DNA of 64,000 nucleotides. Origin: Prillingera fragicola (Eukaryota > Basidiomycota > Tremellomycetes > Trichosporonales > Trichosporonaceae). Positions 54,346 through 63,595 of the stretch are shown piece after piece. A program made the translations under genes and the position numbers. The number at the start of each line of letters is the position of its first letter. Position 1 is the first letter of the stretch. The stretch lies in assembly GCA_002335605.1 (NCBI GenBank), contig BEDY01000003.1, positions 806,001-870,000 on the forward strand, given 5' to 3'. A model generated the notes under the pieces. The model was not told the DNA's origin. It made no database searches and saw nothing but the letters and a program-made list of their open reading frames with translations.

Positions 54346-56585
54346 ATGCCTCTCCTCGCCCCACCAGCACCAGATCTCCGGCCATCCCAGCTCTCATACA
54401 CGGACGCCTACAACTCGATTGTCTCGCGTGTCAGGCGGCGAGGTGGCACAGGATCAGGAGGCGTAGTCATCTTTGTTGGCGTGGACGTGGTCAGTACAGT
54501 GGAGGCGCGAAATGGTACATCGCTGACAGTATTAGGACGGCTTGCTGGCGGCGAGGATTCTTGCGTCGTTGTTCAGACAGGACGATATTCCATACCGCTT
54601 GGTGCCAATTGGAGGATACTCCGAACTCGAGGCCAAGCGCGACGAGGCCCTCGCCTCAGAAGAGGTGAGCAACGGTGGCCGATCCGTTTACTGACGTCTG
54701 CAGCTGCACACTCTCATCCTTCTCTCTCTCGGCTCGCTCTTGAACCTTGCAGACTACTTTCAGTTGCCAACTGGCTGCAATCTGCACATTATCGATGCGC
54801 ATCGGCCATGGAACCTCGACAACTTGTTTGGTCTGGATGTTGACATCAACGAGGAGGGAGAAGGCACTGGAGAGGGAAGGATATGGGTCTGGGGTGATGG
54901 CGACGAGTCCAAGCTCGATCGCGTAAAGAAGAGCTGGGAGGCTCTGGAGTATGAACCTTCTGATTCGGAGGGCGAATCGGACGAGGATGAGGAAGATGAG
55001 GAGGATGAGGATGAAGACGAGGAGGAGGAAGGAGACACTGAGGGCGATGGAGAGGGAGAAGACGAGGAGCGGGGAGAACGACAGAAGAAGAGGAAACGCG
55101 GGGAATTGTCAAAGCCCAAGAAGAGGCCAAGGGACGACGACGACGACCGAGTAGGTTACACCATCCAAACTCTCGCTGACAGTCAGCCTCGCCGCCTTCC
55201 TCGTGCTATCCGCGACGCACACATTGATGCCGTGAACAAGTACTACCACGCCGGAACACACTACGGCATGAGTGTAACTCTCACCATCTACCTTCTCGCC
55301 ACCGTTCTCGAGCGCGCTGACAACGATCTCCTGTGGTTGGCGATTCTCGCCGTGACGCACCAGTACGTCACGGTGCAGATTGATCGCGAGCAGTACGAAT
55401 TCTACCAGGACATTCTCTTTGACGAGGTCGCGCGTCTCAATCCCGAGGTGCAGAATGGCGCCCCGAACCCGGACAACAGGAGGATTGCGCAGAGCGAAGA
55501 GCTTCGTTTCGTACTGTTCCGTCATTGGAATTTGTACGACTCGATGCTGCACTCGGGATATGTTGCGGGTCGCATGGGTATCTGGAAGGAGCGGGGAAGG
55601 AAGCGTCTCCAGGGTCTGCTGGCGAAGATGGGGTGAGTCCACGACTGTGTAGCATGGTGCTGACTGCAGATTCTCCCTTCTCCAGTGCCAACAGGCGTAC
55701 GCGCATATGGACTTGGAGCTCAAGGAGGACCTGCCGGGCAAACTCGACTCTATCGCACCAGAGTACGGTCTCGTCGAGCTCGAGTATCCTTCATTCGTCC
55801 GCGCGTTTGGCTTCCAGCTCTCAGCGCTGTCAGCGGCCGACGCCGTCGAGGGACTGGAGGCCTTGCTCGAGGCAGCTGTCGGTATTCGCCTGGAGGTCGA
55901 GGTTGAGGGTGGCCGTGGTGGCGGCGAGTGGTTTGGCGGAACCAAGACTTGGACCATCTCCAACGCTTGCAACTATATCAAGCCTCCTGAGCCTAGGGAG
56001 GCCGGCTCTGACGGGACAAACACGCCCAAGGATGTCGACAGGAGCCATCAGTGGCACGTCCAAAACTTCTGGGTAGCCTACGACGCGTGCGACAACATCT
56101 CCATGCTCCGCCAGTCACTCCAGCTCGCCAAGACGCTGCACCGCGCCATCATCCGGCAGGGCACTGCCATTCTCGACAAGGGCATTATTCGTCCCCTGCG
56201 AACGTTCCGTTTCGCAGCAGTCCGCGAGGGCCCCGACCTGCGCATCTTTGCCCACCCGGCGCCCCTCTCGCGCCTCGCCCTGTGGCTCGTAGACGCGACC
56301 CGCGACAGGTGGAACGAGCGCGACGCCAAATCGGGCCGCAAGACGAGTTCCCTGCCGTTCGTCGTCGCCTGCCTCAACGAGGACAAGAACACGTACGTCG
56401 TCGTCGGCGTGACTGGTGCGCCAGAGTTTGGCGATGTGAGGAAGAACAAGTTTGGGTTGGCGTTTCAGCAGGCTGCAGAGGAGAGTGGCGCTTCGAGCAA
56501 GCACGACATGTTTGACACGAGTGTCGTCGAGGTTGCCGAGGCGGATTTGAAGGGCTTTATCGAGGTGCTGCACTTGCATTCGTAG
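54346..56585 (+). CDS. CDC45: DNA replication initiation factor CDC45
   Basis: Four exons (54346-54489, 54536-54664, 54704-55632, 55670-56585) give 705 residues. N-terminal CDC45/DHH-like motifs are FVGVDVDGLLAARILASLFR, IPYRLVPIGGYSELE and NLHIIDAHRPWNLDNLFG. Residues ~150-230 form a very acidic insert with runs of Asp/Glu, ending in KKRKRGELSKPKKRPR, a strong nuclear-localisation pattern. The core continues with HYGMSVTLTIYLLATVLERA, DNDLLWLAILAVTHQY, KMGFSLLQCQQAYAHMDLELK and WVAYDACDNI-type RQSLQLAKTLHRAIIRQG. Cdc45 joins MCM2-7 and GINS to form the CMG helicase at firing origins. The three introns are 46, 39 and 37 nt. The convergent mitoribosomal gene stops 166 bp beyond. Confidence 0.94.
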
Positions 56586-56751
56586 TTTTGTTGGGGTTTG
56601 CATAGGTTGCATTCATGTATTGCATGTCATTTGAGAGAGTTAGTGGGGTAGTTGTAGTGCAGAAGCACACTGCAGGAACGCCGATTGCTCGTGGCCTACG
56701 GCCCGTGTAGCGTGAGCTGCGATGCAATGCATGTTCAGAAACTGGATCTCT

Positions 56752-57819
56752 CTACCACGACCCCGCCGACGCGCTGCGCTTGATGACCTTGTCCCAGTCG
56801 AGGGTACGGAACCAGTCCCGTGCGTACTCCCCGCGCGAGAGCACATTGTACTTGTCGCCAAGGTATGCGTGCTCAAACAGGTTGAGGACCGCGAGGGGGG
56901 TGGGCTCGGCGTCGGCGCGCGGCTTGACCGTGGTGAAACGGGGGCGAGCAGCTGCAGGGGTCTCGGGGTCGGCCGGGGCCGAGGAGGCGACACTTGCCTT
57001 CTTGGCTTTGCCGCCGGCGGACTTGGGGGTGCCGAAGACGGGGAGCTTGTCCTGGCGGCCGCGCTGCTGGCGACGGGTGACGAGGAGCGTGCCGGCGCCA
57101 AAAGTGGGGATAACGTCAATGTCGGCAAAGCCGTCGCCAGACTTGACGAGCTGCAGGTGTTAGTTTGTTGACACGCCTAGGTCACAGCTCAATAACTCAC
57201 CCAGACCCAGGCCGAGCCAACAGTGCCGTCGGCGTAGGCAGAAACGCGGTCCTCAAGGTGCTTGAAGTGCTCGGGGATGGGCTTGGGCGCCTCGGCGTTC
57301 TAGGACATGTCAGCTCGATCCTTCAATGGCAATGTCACATCTGCAGCCACAGATGGCGCTACGCACCAGGCCCTCGAGGAAGTACGAGTTGTTAACCAGC
57401 AGCGATGCATAGTTGAATGCAAGCGCCAGTTCAGGCTCACGAGAAGTGAACGCCAGGAGCTCGGTAATGTCAAGACGGTCATTGTCCCACTTGATGCGGA
57501 TGGGGGCAAGAGCGTGGTTGCTGCGAACCTCGTCCTGGAGGCGAGTCCAGAGGCCAGCCTGCCACTCGTCGACGCGAGCCATCTGCTCGGCACCGACAAA
57601 GCCCTTGACACCCTGGAGGACGCGGGGGTCAATACCACCCTGGGCGCCAGAGAAGTTGGCACGGCCAGACGCGGATGACCCAGTCGACGACGACGAGGCG
57701 TTGGCACCATCAGCCTTGGCACCACCAGCGTTGGTAATAATGCTGCGCGCAAGAAGGGGACTGCGCGACGAGCCGGCGACGGCGCGGGAGAGGGCAGCGA
57801 ACGGGCGGACGGCGGACAT
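56752..57819 (-). CDS. Mitochondrial small ribosomal subunit protein, SOD-like (mS42/mS43 type)
   Basis: Three exons (57367-57819, 57201-57299, 56752-57150) give 316 residues. The Arg/Ser/Ala-rich start (MSAVRPFAALSRAVAGSSRSPLLARSI) looks like a mitochondrial presequence. The body is an Fe/Mn superoxide-dismutase fold with lost metal ligands: LALAFNYASLLVNNSYFLEGL instead of the SOD H-x-x-Y-N motif, then DGTVGSAWVWLVKSG and NLFEHAYLGDKYNVLSRGEY, the D-x-W-E-H region without the ligands. This is the pattern of yeast Rsm26/Mrp1. The central Lys/Ala/Pro insert is typical. It belongs to the mitoribosome small subunit. Which of mS42 or mS43 cannot be decided. Confidence 0.85.
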
Positions 57820-57921
57820 GGTGGGTGGGTGTTGAAGGAGGTGAGCTTGCTGTTAACGAAAAGTCGGTCAAAGGGACATTTCGAGGTCAAGTTACACCGT
57901 GGGAAAGTGAGTTTCAGTGAG

Positions 57922-57929
57922 TCACGTGA
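57922..57929. promoter_or_regulatory. TCACGTGA palindrome, mS42-type / NR2C2AP divergent promoter
   Basis: One TCACGTGA, 103 bp from the mitoribosomal start and 79 bp from the NR2C2AP-like start, in a 188-bp shared promoter. Confidence 0.5.
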
Positions 57930-58007
57930 TATCCCTTTCACTCAGCAATGTCGAAAGGCCTCCAAGTCGGGCTTGTTTTGTTGACATATCGCGTGTTGTA
58001 CGATAGA

Positions 58008-58496
58008 ATGGCCGACCTCATCCCCAGCGGGACCAAGGTCCAGTGCGTATTGGTTGCTGCTAAAGGTTCGGGAAACTGACAACTCAGAGTCTCCTCCACA
58101 TTGCCGGGATCGTCGCGCAAGGCACTCGTCGCTGACGACGATGAGGCGTGGACTGCCATGGCTTCACCAGCGCATGTCGCCTTTGGCTTCCCCGAACCTG
58201 TCGCAGGAGCCAAGAGGATAGCTCTCACCTTTCAGGGAGGCTTTGTTGCTACCTCGGTCGCTATCTCGGTGCGCAATGAGGGTGAGGCGGAGTTCAAACC
58301 CCTGGGCAAGGTCTACCCGGAGGACAAGAATGCGCGCCAAGTGCTCGAGTGCGTAGAGATGTGAGAGGATGTTATGAAGCTAACGCCCAGTCTTCCTGGC
58401 CCCGTTGAGGCTATCACTGCTCTTCGCCTGGATCTCGACTCGAGCTCGGACCATCACGGCCGTGTGACCATCTACCGCGTCGAACTGCTCGCCTAA
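58008..58496 (+). CDS. NR2C2AP-like protein (discoidin-like beta-sandwich)
   Basis: Three exons (58008-58042, 58088-58348, 58391-58496; introns 45 and 42 nt) give 133 residues. The sequence follows human NR2C2AP (TRA16): VSSTLPGSSRKALVADDDEA with W following, HVAFGFPEPV, IALTFQGGFVATSVAISV, KVYPEDKNARQVLE and HHGRVTIYRVELL. The fold is a small F5/8C-like jelly roll. The animal protein was found as a partner of an orphan nuclear receptor, which fungi do not have, so the ancestral role must be different and is unknown. A longer start 20 codons upstream (57948) is open in frame, but MADLIPSG fits the family length. Confidence 0.8.
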
Positions 58497-58980
58497 GCCG
58501 AGCTCCATCATTGTACATTACGCATTGTCTGCTTCATGCACCAGTCGAGGATATGGTTGCATTTTCCTCTTCCACCAGGGCCGGTTGACGGCTCCCAGGG
58601 TTGGGTTTTCTTCTACTACTACTGCTACTACTACTATTTCTCGCCACTTCTACATTTCTCGCCACTTCTACAATCTCCTCCCCCTACTCCACAGATCAGA
58701 TGCTCACCCTCACCCCTCGCCCCCTCCCTCATCCTCCAGTTCAACACGCCGTTGTGACAGCGAGTCGCAGACGTTTGGAATGTGATGAATTGATATGATT
58801 GCAGGGGTGGAACGTGGGTGTGGATAAATGATTGCTTGATATTGCTTGAAGCCTGATAGGCAATGTAATTTGGCCCTTTGTAATGTGATGGGCGTGGAGT
58901 ACGTGACAAACAACAAGATCTTACAGTGGTCGGTTCAGAGTCGTACAGGTGGTGTGTATTCAGATGTTGAGCAACTGCCT
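58497..58980. other. Convergent 3' region with a repeat
   Basis: 484 bp between two stop codons. It holds a CTA-rich microsatellite (~58612-58635) and an 18-bp tandem duplication (58636-58671). No gene seen. Confidence 0.6.
58636..58671. repeat. 18-bp perfect tandem duplication
   Basis: ATTTCTCGCCACTTCTAC is present twice, at 58636-58653 and 58654-58671, next to the CTA microsatellite. Confidence 0.85.
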
Positions 58981-60357
58981 CTAAAAATCGTCGAGGTCGG
59001 GCTTCGGAAGCGAGGCAGAGGCGGGCGAGTTGTGGAACGTTGGGCCAGCGTACTTTGGGCCGCCCAACGGCGCGCCGCTTGCCTTGTTGATACGTGGAAA
59101 GTCGCCCACGATCGGGAGAGATATGATGTCCGCAGAGCCAGACATGGGGACCGGCGACCCCCGCGTGTTGGCGGACGTACGGACCGGCGTTTGCGGTGCA
59201 CGGTGTACATTGAAACCAGTGTGGAACTTGATGTTGGAATCGAAAGTCGAAATGGGATATTTGGGCTGGGCATAGTTCTTGGTGCCAGCAGGAGAATACG
59301 TCGCGTTCATCATGGTCGTAAGATTAGAGGTCGGCTGCGGATCAACGGAGGAGTGACGATCGTGGCCGTTGGCTCGAGGGTTCGCCTTGGACCGGCGACG
59401 CGAATCATTGGACCGGCTCGAACGCTTGGAAGGCGTTTCCTCGGCGGTGAGCTGCTGCTGCCACTGATACGTTAGCTTCATCTCAATGACGTTGTGACTC
59501 ACATTGAGCGGCTGAGCACCGGCGGGGGCGTCACCGGGCATTTCCCACCCAGACAACCCGTCGGCCGTCTGGGTGTCGCCCTCCTTGTTGCCAAAGAAGC
59601 TCGCTGGAAGCGACTTGCTCATGGCGCTCACGTCAAAGGACGAGTCCGATGCGGGATCGACTGGGATCTGGGCACGGGAAGGCTTGCTCTTACGGCGCGG
59701 CGCAGGATCGGCCTTGGTGGGAGAGGTTGAGAGGTCGGCTTGAGCGGAAGCCTTGTTGGCTTTCGCCCCCTTTTTGGCGCGCTGCCTAGTGGTGCGCTGA
59801 GCCGGGTCAGGCTCAGAAGACACACCATTGGCATCGTTGACAAGGTTGTTGCGGACAGCTGAAGCAGGCTCGGAGCCTTCCTCGGTGTGATCGTTGCCCT
59901 TGTTCTTGGTACGGGTGCGCTTCTTCTTGGTAGCAGCGTTCATGTCTTGTTTTGACAAGCGCAAAAGGCCCTTCTCCTGCGATGGGCCCTCGTGGGGAGC
60001 TACTCCAAGAAGCTGAAAGAGCTCCTCCGAGTCCTCGTCGGCCGTGTCCACAGCTCCGTCGACTTCTGATCCTCCATCAACACCAGTGCCTGGTGTGTCT
60101 GGAGTTTGGTTGCCCCGCGGCTTCCTGGCATCTGCACGCTTGCGGCCATTGTTACGTTTGCGGGGCAAGGTAGACAATCCAGTTTTCCCTTCGTGTTCTG
60201 CGGGAGGCATGTTGTTTGCTGGAGCGTGTCTGCTGCGGGGAGTGCTGATACGGGTGGAAGTGTTGGGTTGTGGAGAGGAGACTCCCAGAGATTGTGAGGG
60301 TGCGGGCGAATGGTAGAGTTTGGGGGGTCTTGGGGTAAAAGTAGAGCGGGTGCTCAT
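58981..60357 (-). CDS. EDC1/PNRC-motif protein, candidate decapping activator
   Basis: Two exons (59503-60357 and 58981-59463) give 445 residues. The protein is mostly disordered and basic (KKKRTRTKNKG, RQRAKKGAKANK). It ends with KYAGPTFHNSPASASLPKPD, the PNRC/Edc1 short motif (YAGxxF, SPxxxxLPxP). In yeast Edc1 and human PNRC2 this motif binds the Dcp1 EVH1 domain and activates Dcp2. That motif is the main evidence. The intron (59464-59502, 39 nt, GTGAGT, GCTAAC branch, TATCAG) is in phase 0 with no stop, so a naive ORF reads through it. A further intron (60359-60399) lies directly before the ATG. LSm6, an LSm1-7 decapping partner, is elsewhere in the window, not adjacent. Confidence 0.72.
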   Translation of the reverse strand: MSTRSTFTPRPPKLYHSPAPSQSLGVSSPQPNTSTRISTPRSRHAPANNMPPAEHEGKTGLSTLPRKRNNGRKRADARKPRGNQTPDTPGTGVDGGSEVDGAVDTADEDSEELFQLLGVAPHEGPSQEKGLLRLSKQDMNAATKKKRTRTKNKGNDHTEEGSEPASAVRNNLVNDANGVSSEPDPAQRTTRQRAKKGAKANKASAQADLSTSPTKADPAPRRKSKPSRAQIPVDPASDSSFDVSAMSKSLPASFFGNKEGDTQTADGLSGWEMPGDAPAGAQPLNVSHNVIEMKLTYQWQQQLTAEETPSKRSSRSNDSRRRSKANPRANGHDRHSSVDPQPTSNLTTMMNATYSPAGTKNYAQPKYPISTFDSNIKFHTGFNVHRAPQTPVRTSANTRGSPVPMSGSADIISLPIVGDFPRINKASGAPLGGPKYAGPTFHNSPASASLPKPDLDDF

Positions 60358-60358
60358 C

Positions 60359-60399
60359 CTGCCGTGATGTTAGTTGATGTGCCAGCAAAGCCGGCTCAC
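60359..60399 (-). other. 5' UTR intron of the EDC1-like gene
   Basis: On the minus strand GTGAGC, an AACTAAC branch and ACGGCAG end one base before the ATG. The intron is 41 nt. Confidence 0.65.
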
Positions 60400-60700
60400 T
60401 AACAGGTTGATGTGTAGGTGATGAGAATGTGTGAAATCGGTGAAACCAGGGCCAGAAGGGCAAGGTTTGGTGTGGTGTTGGTGGCTGGCCAGAAGAGGTT
60501 GGTTGAGTAGGGGGGATAGAATAGTGGAATTTCTGACAGGCAACAAAGTCGTGGGTGAGCGGCGTCACAGACTTGGAGGGGGAGATGATGTAGGGGACGA
60601 GTGAGAGTGAGGGAGAAAGTGATTGATGATGGATGCCGAACGTTGGCCACTCAGTACTCGACGACTCGACCCCATTCCAGCAACGACACCGCACATGGTA

Positions 60701-60708
60701 TCACGTGA
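60701..60708. promoter_or_regulatory. TCACGTGA palindrome, EDC1-like / PPR-like divergent promoter
   Basis: One TCACGTGA, 185 bp before the plus-strand start and ~345 bp from the minus-strand start. Confidence 0.5.
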
Positions 60709-60892
60709 TTCAGCCTGACATTTGGGGACTACCGTTCGGCCAGGCACACCACTGAGTGTCGGTGTCAGGGTCATACCATCCGGACTGGCCATGACTTTTG
60801 ACGGTTCAGCCTATTGTTCGTGTCGTACTCGCACCCTCCGGCGCAGAGATGCTCTGATACCTCCACAGCACCCCTCTGCTCTACTCGTTGCC

Positions 60893-63547
60893 ATGATCGT
60901 GCGCACTCGCTGGAGGGTCTCGGCTCCTCCTGCGCGTCGACCGCGGCCCGCTCCGAGGTTTGCTGCGACTTCAGCACGCCTTGAAGGGGACGACGCATAC
61001 TCGGAGCCGTGGGGTCAAGAGTATGGCGCCGGTCCCTCGAGCATTCCGTATCAGCCACCAGCATCTTCGCCAGCTACGCATGTGCGATACCACAGCACTA
61101 CTCGGCACTCGGCACATCATCTCCGGCGCCAGCTCGCCGAGCTCCCACCAGGAGCATATGGGTCACCCATTGCGTTTGTGGGCAAGCTTGCGAAAGTCAC
61201 TGGCCGCGGGAAAGACGACACGGGGAAACTCGCTCTCTCACCTCTGGAAAAGCACGTCGTTTTGCACCACCTTATCAAGACGGGAAACGCGAGTATAGCA
61301 GTGGGCTTTGCAACACATGTCCTCGATGAGCGCATTGCCGCTGGAAACCGACCTGACCGACGCCTGTTCGCGGAACGAACTCTGGAAGCTCTTGGCAACC
61401 GTGCCAGCTATCGCAGGCTGCCCACGCATACAAAGAAGTTTCTCAACTTTCGCAGCTCGCATCTAGTGCCTCAGCCGACTATTGAGGAGCAGCGACCAAC
61501 CCCCATGTCGAAGCAGTTGACCTCCATGTTGGATTTGGTCGACCGATTACAGCGTGTCCGGCACCGGCGACCCGAAGCTCTGTACGCGCTTGTGATTCAG
61601 CAATGTCTTAATGAGCTTCGCCCAGATGAAGCTGCAAAGGTTTACGTGGGGCTGGTGGAGGAGTGGATCATCGAAGGGCGCGTCGCCGAAGGAGCTGATC
61701 CAGCAGACTTCCACGCCGGTGGGGGTCCTGCACGCGACAAGAAGAGTCGGTCTGCATTACACAACATGTGGTTCAAGGGCATTCGAACTTGGCGTCTTCC
61801 GGGAGAAGTGCTGTCTCCCCATGATCAGCTCGATCTCTGGCATCCCCATCAAGTTGCCTTGGGCGAGCGTTTGCGCGGCTTCCCAATGCCTATTCCCACC
61901 TCGCCCCCTTCCCTCGTCCCTCGTCCTGCCCTTCAGCTGCTCCAACCTATTCTTTCCGCCCTGGCCAAGGATCCGCTAGATACGACCCCCGCCCACTACG
62001 CTGCGTCTCTGCGAGCCCTTGCAATGCTTGCTAACACGGTATTGTCTCGTACTCTGCCTCTTCCAGCTGTTCCCAAATTGCTCAAAGCCTTCAGCGAATC
62101 GCACACCAACCCGGCAGTATATCCGGCGACATTCGACACTGTACCCGAGAATAGCTGGGCTTACACTGCCAACACCCAGGTGCATCTCGCACTCGTGTCG
62201 TTGCTGCTGTCGCCTCCCAACTACTTGCGCGCTGCCGAGATTGAGGAGGAACAGAAACTCGCCACTAGCTCGGCTCTTCCCGAGCCTGCTGGACCGGCCC
62301 AGTACATGCTTCATCCGCTTGGTTGGAAGTCGTGTATGGTTCTTGTCAACTACACGTTGAAGAAGCTGCGAGAGCCACGCATGGTCACCCGGCTTTTCGA
62401 GTACATGAGGTCCACCTTTGAGAATATTGCGCCTCGGAGTGTCAACCTGCTGCTCCGTGAGGCCACGCGCACTCGTGACAACGAATTCGCCAACGTGATT
62501 GACGACAAAATGTTTGGACACACTCCTCTGGCGCGCAACGACAAGGTGGTCGGAGAGATCTCGGAAGCGAAGGACGATCCACCTATACTGGTCGACCAGT
62601 TCTCGCTTGCCGCGCTCGTGTCGCATCTCACTGCGACATCGCAGTTCGAGCGCCTCGTGTCACTTGTGTACACGGTCATGCCCTTCCTTGCAGTGTCGAA
62701 GCAGACCTCGGCAGAAGACATTGCAGCCCTGGCCGAGACGCATCGCGCTCAGATCGGCTATCGCGGTCGCATCGTTCCCACCGAAATGGACCCACGCGTT
62801 CTTACGACCATTGTTGTGGGTTTGGTGAAGGCTGGGCACACTGGTCTGGCTCAACGTGTATTCCACACTTCCCGCAGCTTGGAGCGCAAATGGGCAACGG
62901 AGATGGAGATGGGTGAGGGTGGCGAAACTGTTTCCCCCGGCCAGACCTTCCAACTGCCCATCGCCATGTTCACTGTCATGATCGACGCCTACGGTGCTGA
63001 AAGTCGCCGCCGTGGAGGCGCCGTTATGTCTCGGGTGGGATGGGTCGTGCCTCCGGAATTGTCGCAATTCCCTCGCCACGTCGCTGGACAGGCTATGGCC
63101 TGGCGTCTTTACGGCACTGTCGTTCAGCGTTGGCACGCGTCAGCCGGGAGTGGCGCCGATGGTGTCAGCGGCCCGCTATGGCTGCCAGACGCGCGTTTCT
63201 TCAACGCGGTCATTCGTGCCATGCGCGTTCCGTTTGGCTTAGACAGCCCGTATCCCTTGTCTCCGAAGGCGTCAAATCGCCTGGGTCACATTGTCGAGCA
63301 CATGTACGACCTCGGACTCACTCCTCCGGAGGGCCTTTTGTCTAAGCTTCAAACTGGCCGAGTCGAAGGACCAATCTACTTTCGCGTCAACATCCGCTCC
63401 ACTAGTCCTACTGTCGACAGGAAGGTCTTCGCGCCTGCTATGGAGGAGCTTTACGATGAGGCTCTCGGACCTTCCCCACCTGCTCCTATTGCTGTTACCC
63501 CAGAATCTGAAGCGCTCGACAACGAGCCACGTCCACGCATTGCATAG
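60893..63547 (+). CDS. Mitochondrial PPR-like protein
   Basis: A single exon of 884 residues. The start ATG at 60893 was chosen because MIVRTRWRVSAPPARRPRPA is an Arg-rich, acid-free mitochondrial presequence; the 57 codons open upstream are not ATG-started at their beginning. Helical pairs resembling pentatricopeptide or TPR units occur: ALYALVIQQCLNELRPDEAA, KVYVGLVEEW, MVLVNYTLKKLREPRMVTRL, FEYMRSTFENIAPRSVNLLL, IDAYGAESRRRGG and FFNAVIRAMRVPFG. The repeat count is low and degenerate, as in fungal PPR proteins of the mitochondrion. Probably binds organellar RNA (maturation or translation). The target cannot be told. Confidence 0.7.
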   Translation: MIVRTRWRVSAPPARRPRPAPRFAATSARLEGDDAYSEPWGQEYGAGPSSIPYQPPASSPATHVRYHSTTRHSAHHLRRQLAELPPGAYGSPIAFVGKLAKVTGRGKDDTGKLALSPLEKHVVLHHLIKTGNASIAVGFATHVLDERIAAGNRPDRRLFAERTLEALGNRASYRRLPTHTKKFLNFRSSHLVPQPTIEEQRPTPMSKQLTSMLDLVDRLQRVRHRRPEALYALVIQQCLNELRPDEAAKVYVGLVEEWIIEGRVAEGADPADFHAGGGPARDKKSRSALHNMWFKGIRTWRLPGEVLSPHDQLDLWHPHQVALGERLRGFPMPIPTSPPSLVPRPALQLLQPILSALAKDPLDTTPAHYAASLRALAMLANTVLSRTLPLPAVPKLLKAFSESHTNPAVYPATFDTVPENSWAYTANTQVHLALVSLLLSPPNYLRAAEIEEEQKLATSSALPEPAGPAQYMLHPLGWKSCMVLVNYTLKKLREPRMVTRLFEYMRSTFENIAPRSVNLLLREATRTRDNEFANVIDDKMFGHTPLARNDKVVGEISEAKDDPPILVDQFSLAALVSHLTATSQFERLVSLVYTVMPFLAVSKQTSAEDIAALAETHRAQIGYRGRIVPTEMDPRVLTTIVVGLVKAGHTGLAQRVFHTSRSLERKWATEMEMGEGGETVSPGQTFQLPIAMFTVMIDAYGAESRRRGGAVMSRVGWVVPPELSQFPRHVAGQAMAWRLYGTVVQRWHASAGSGADGVSGPLWLPDARFFNAVIRAMRVPFGLDSPYPLSPKASNRLGHIVEHMYDLGLTPPEGLLSKLQTGRVEGPIYFRVNIRSTSPTVDRKVFAPAMEELYDEALGPSPPAPIAVTPESEALDNEPRPRIA

Positions 63548-63595
63548 CATTTGTACTCGCACACCATGCATGGTTCACATTGTCTAACACTCTAT

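Larger units (their letters stand above)
60358..60892. other. Divergent promoter, EDC1-like / PPR-like gene
   Basis: 535 bp. It includes the 5' UTR intron above and a TCACGTGA at 60701-60708. No gene seen. Confidence 0.55.
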
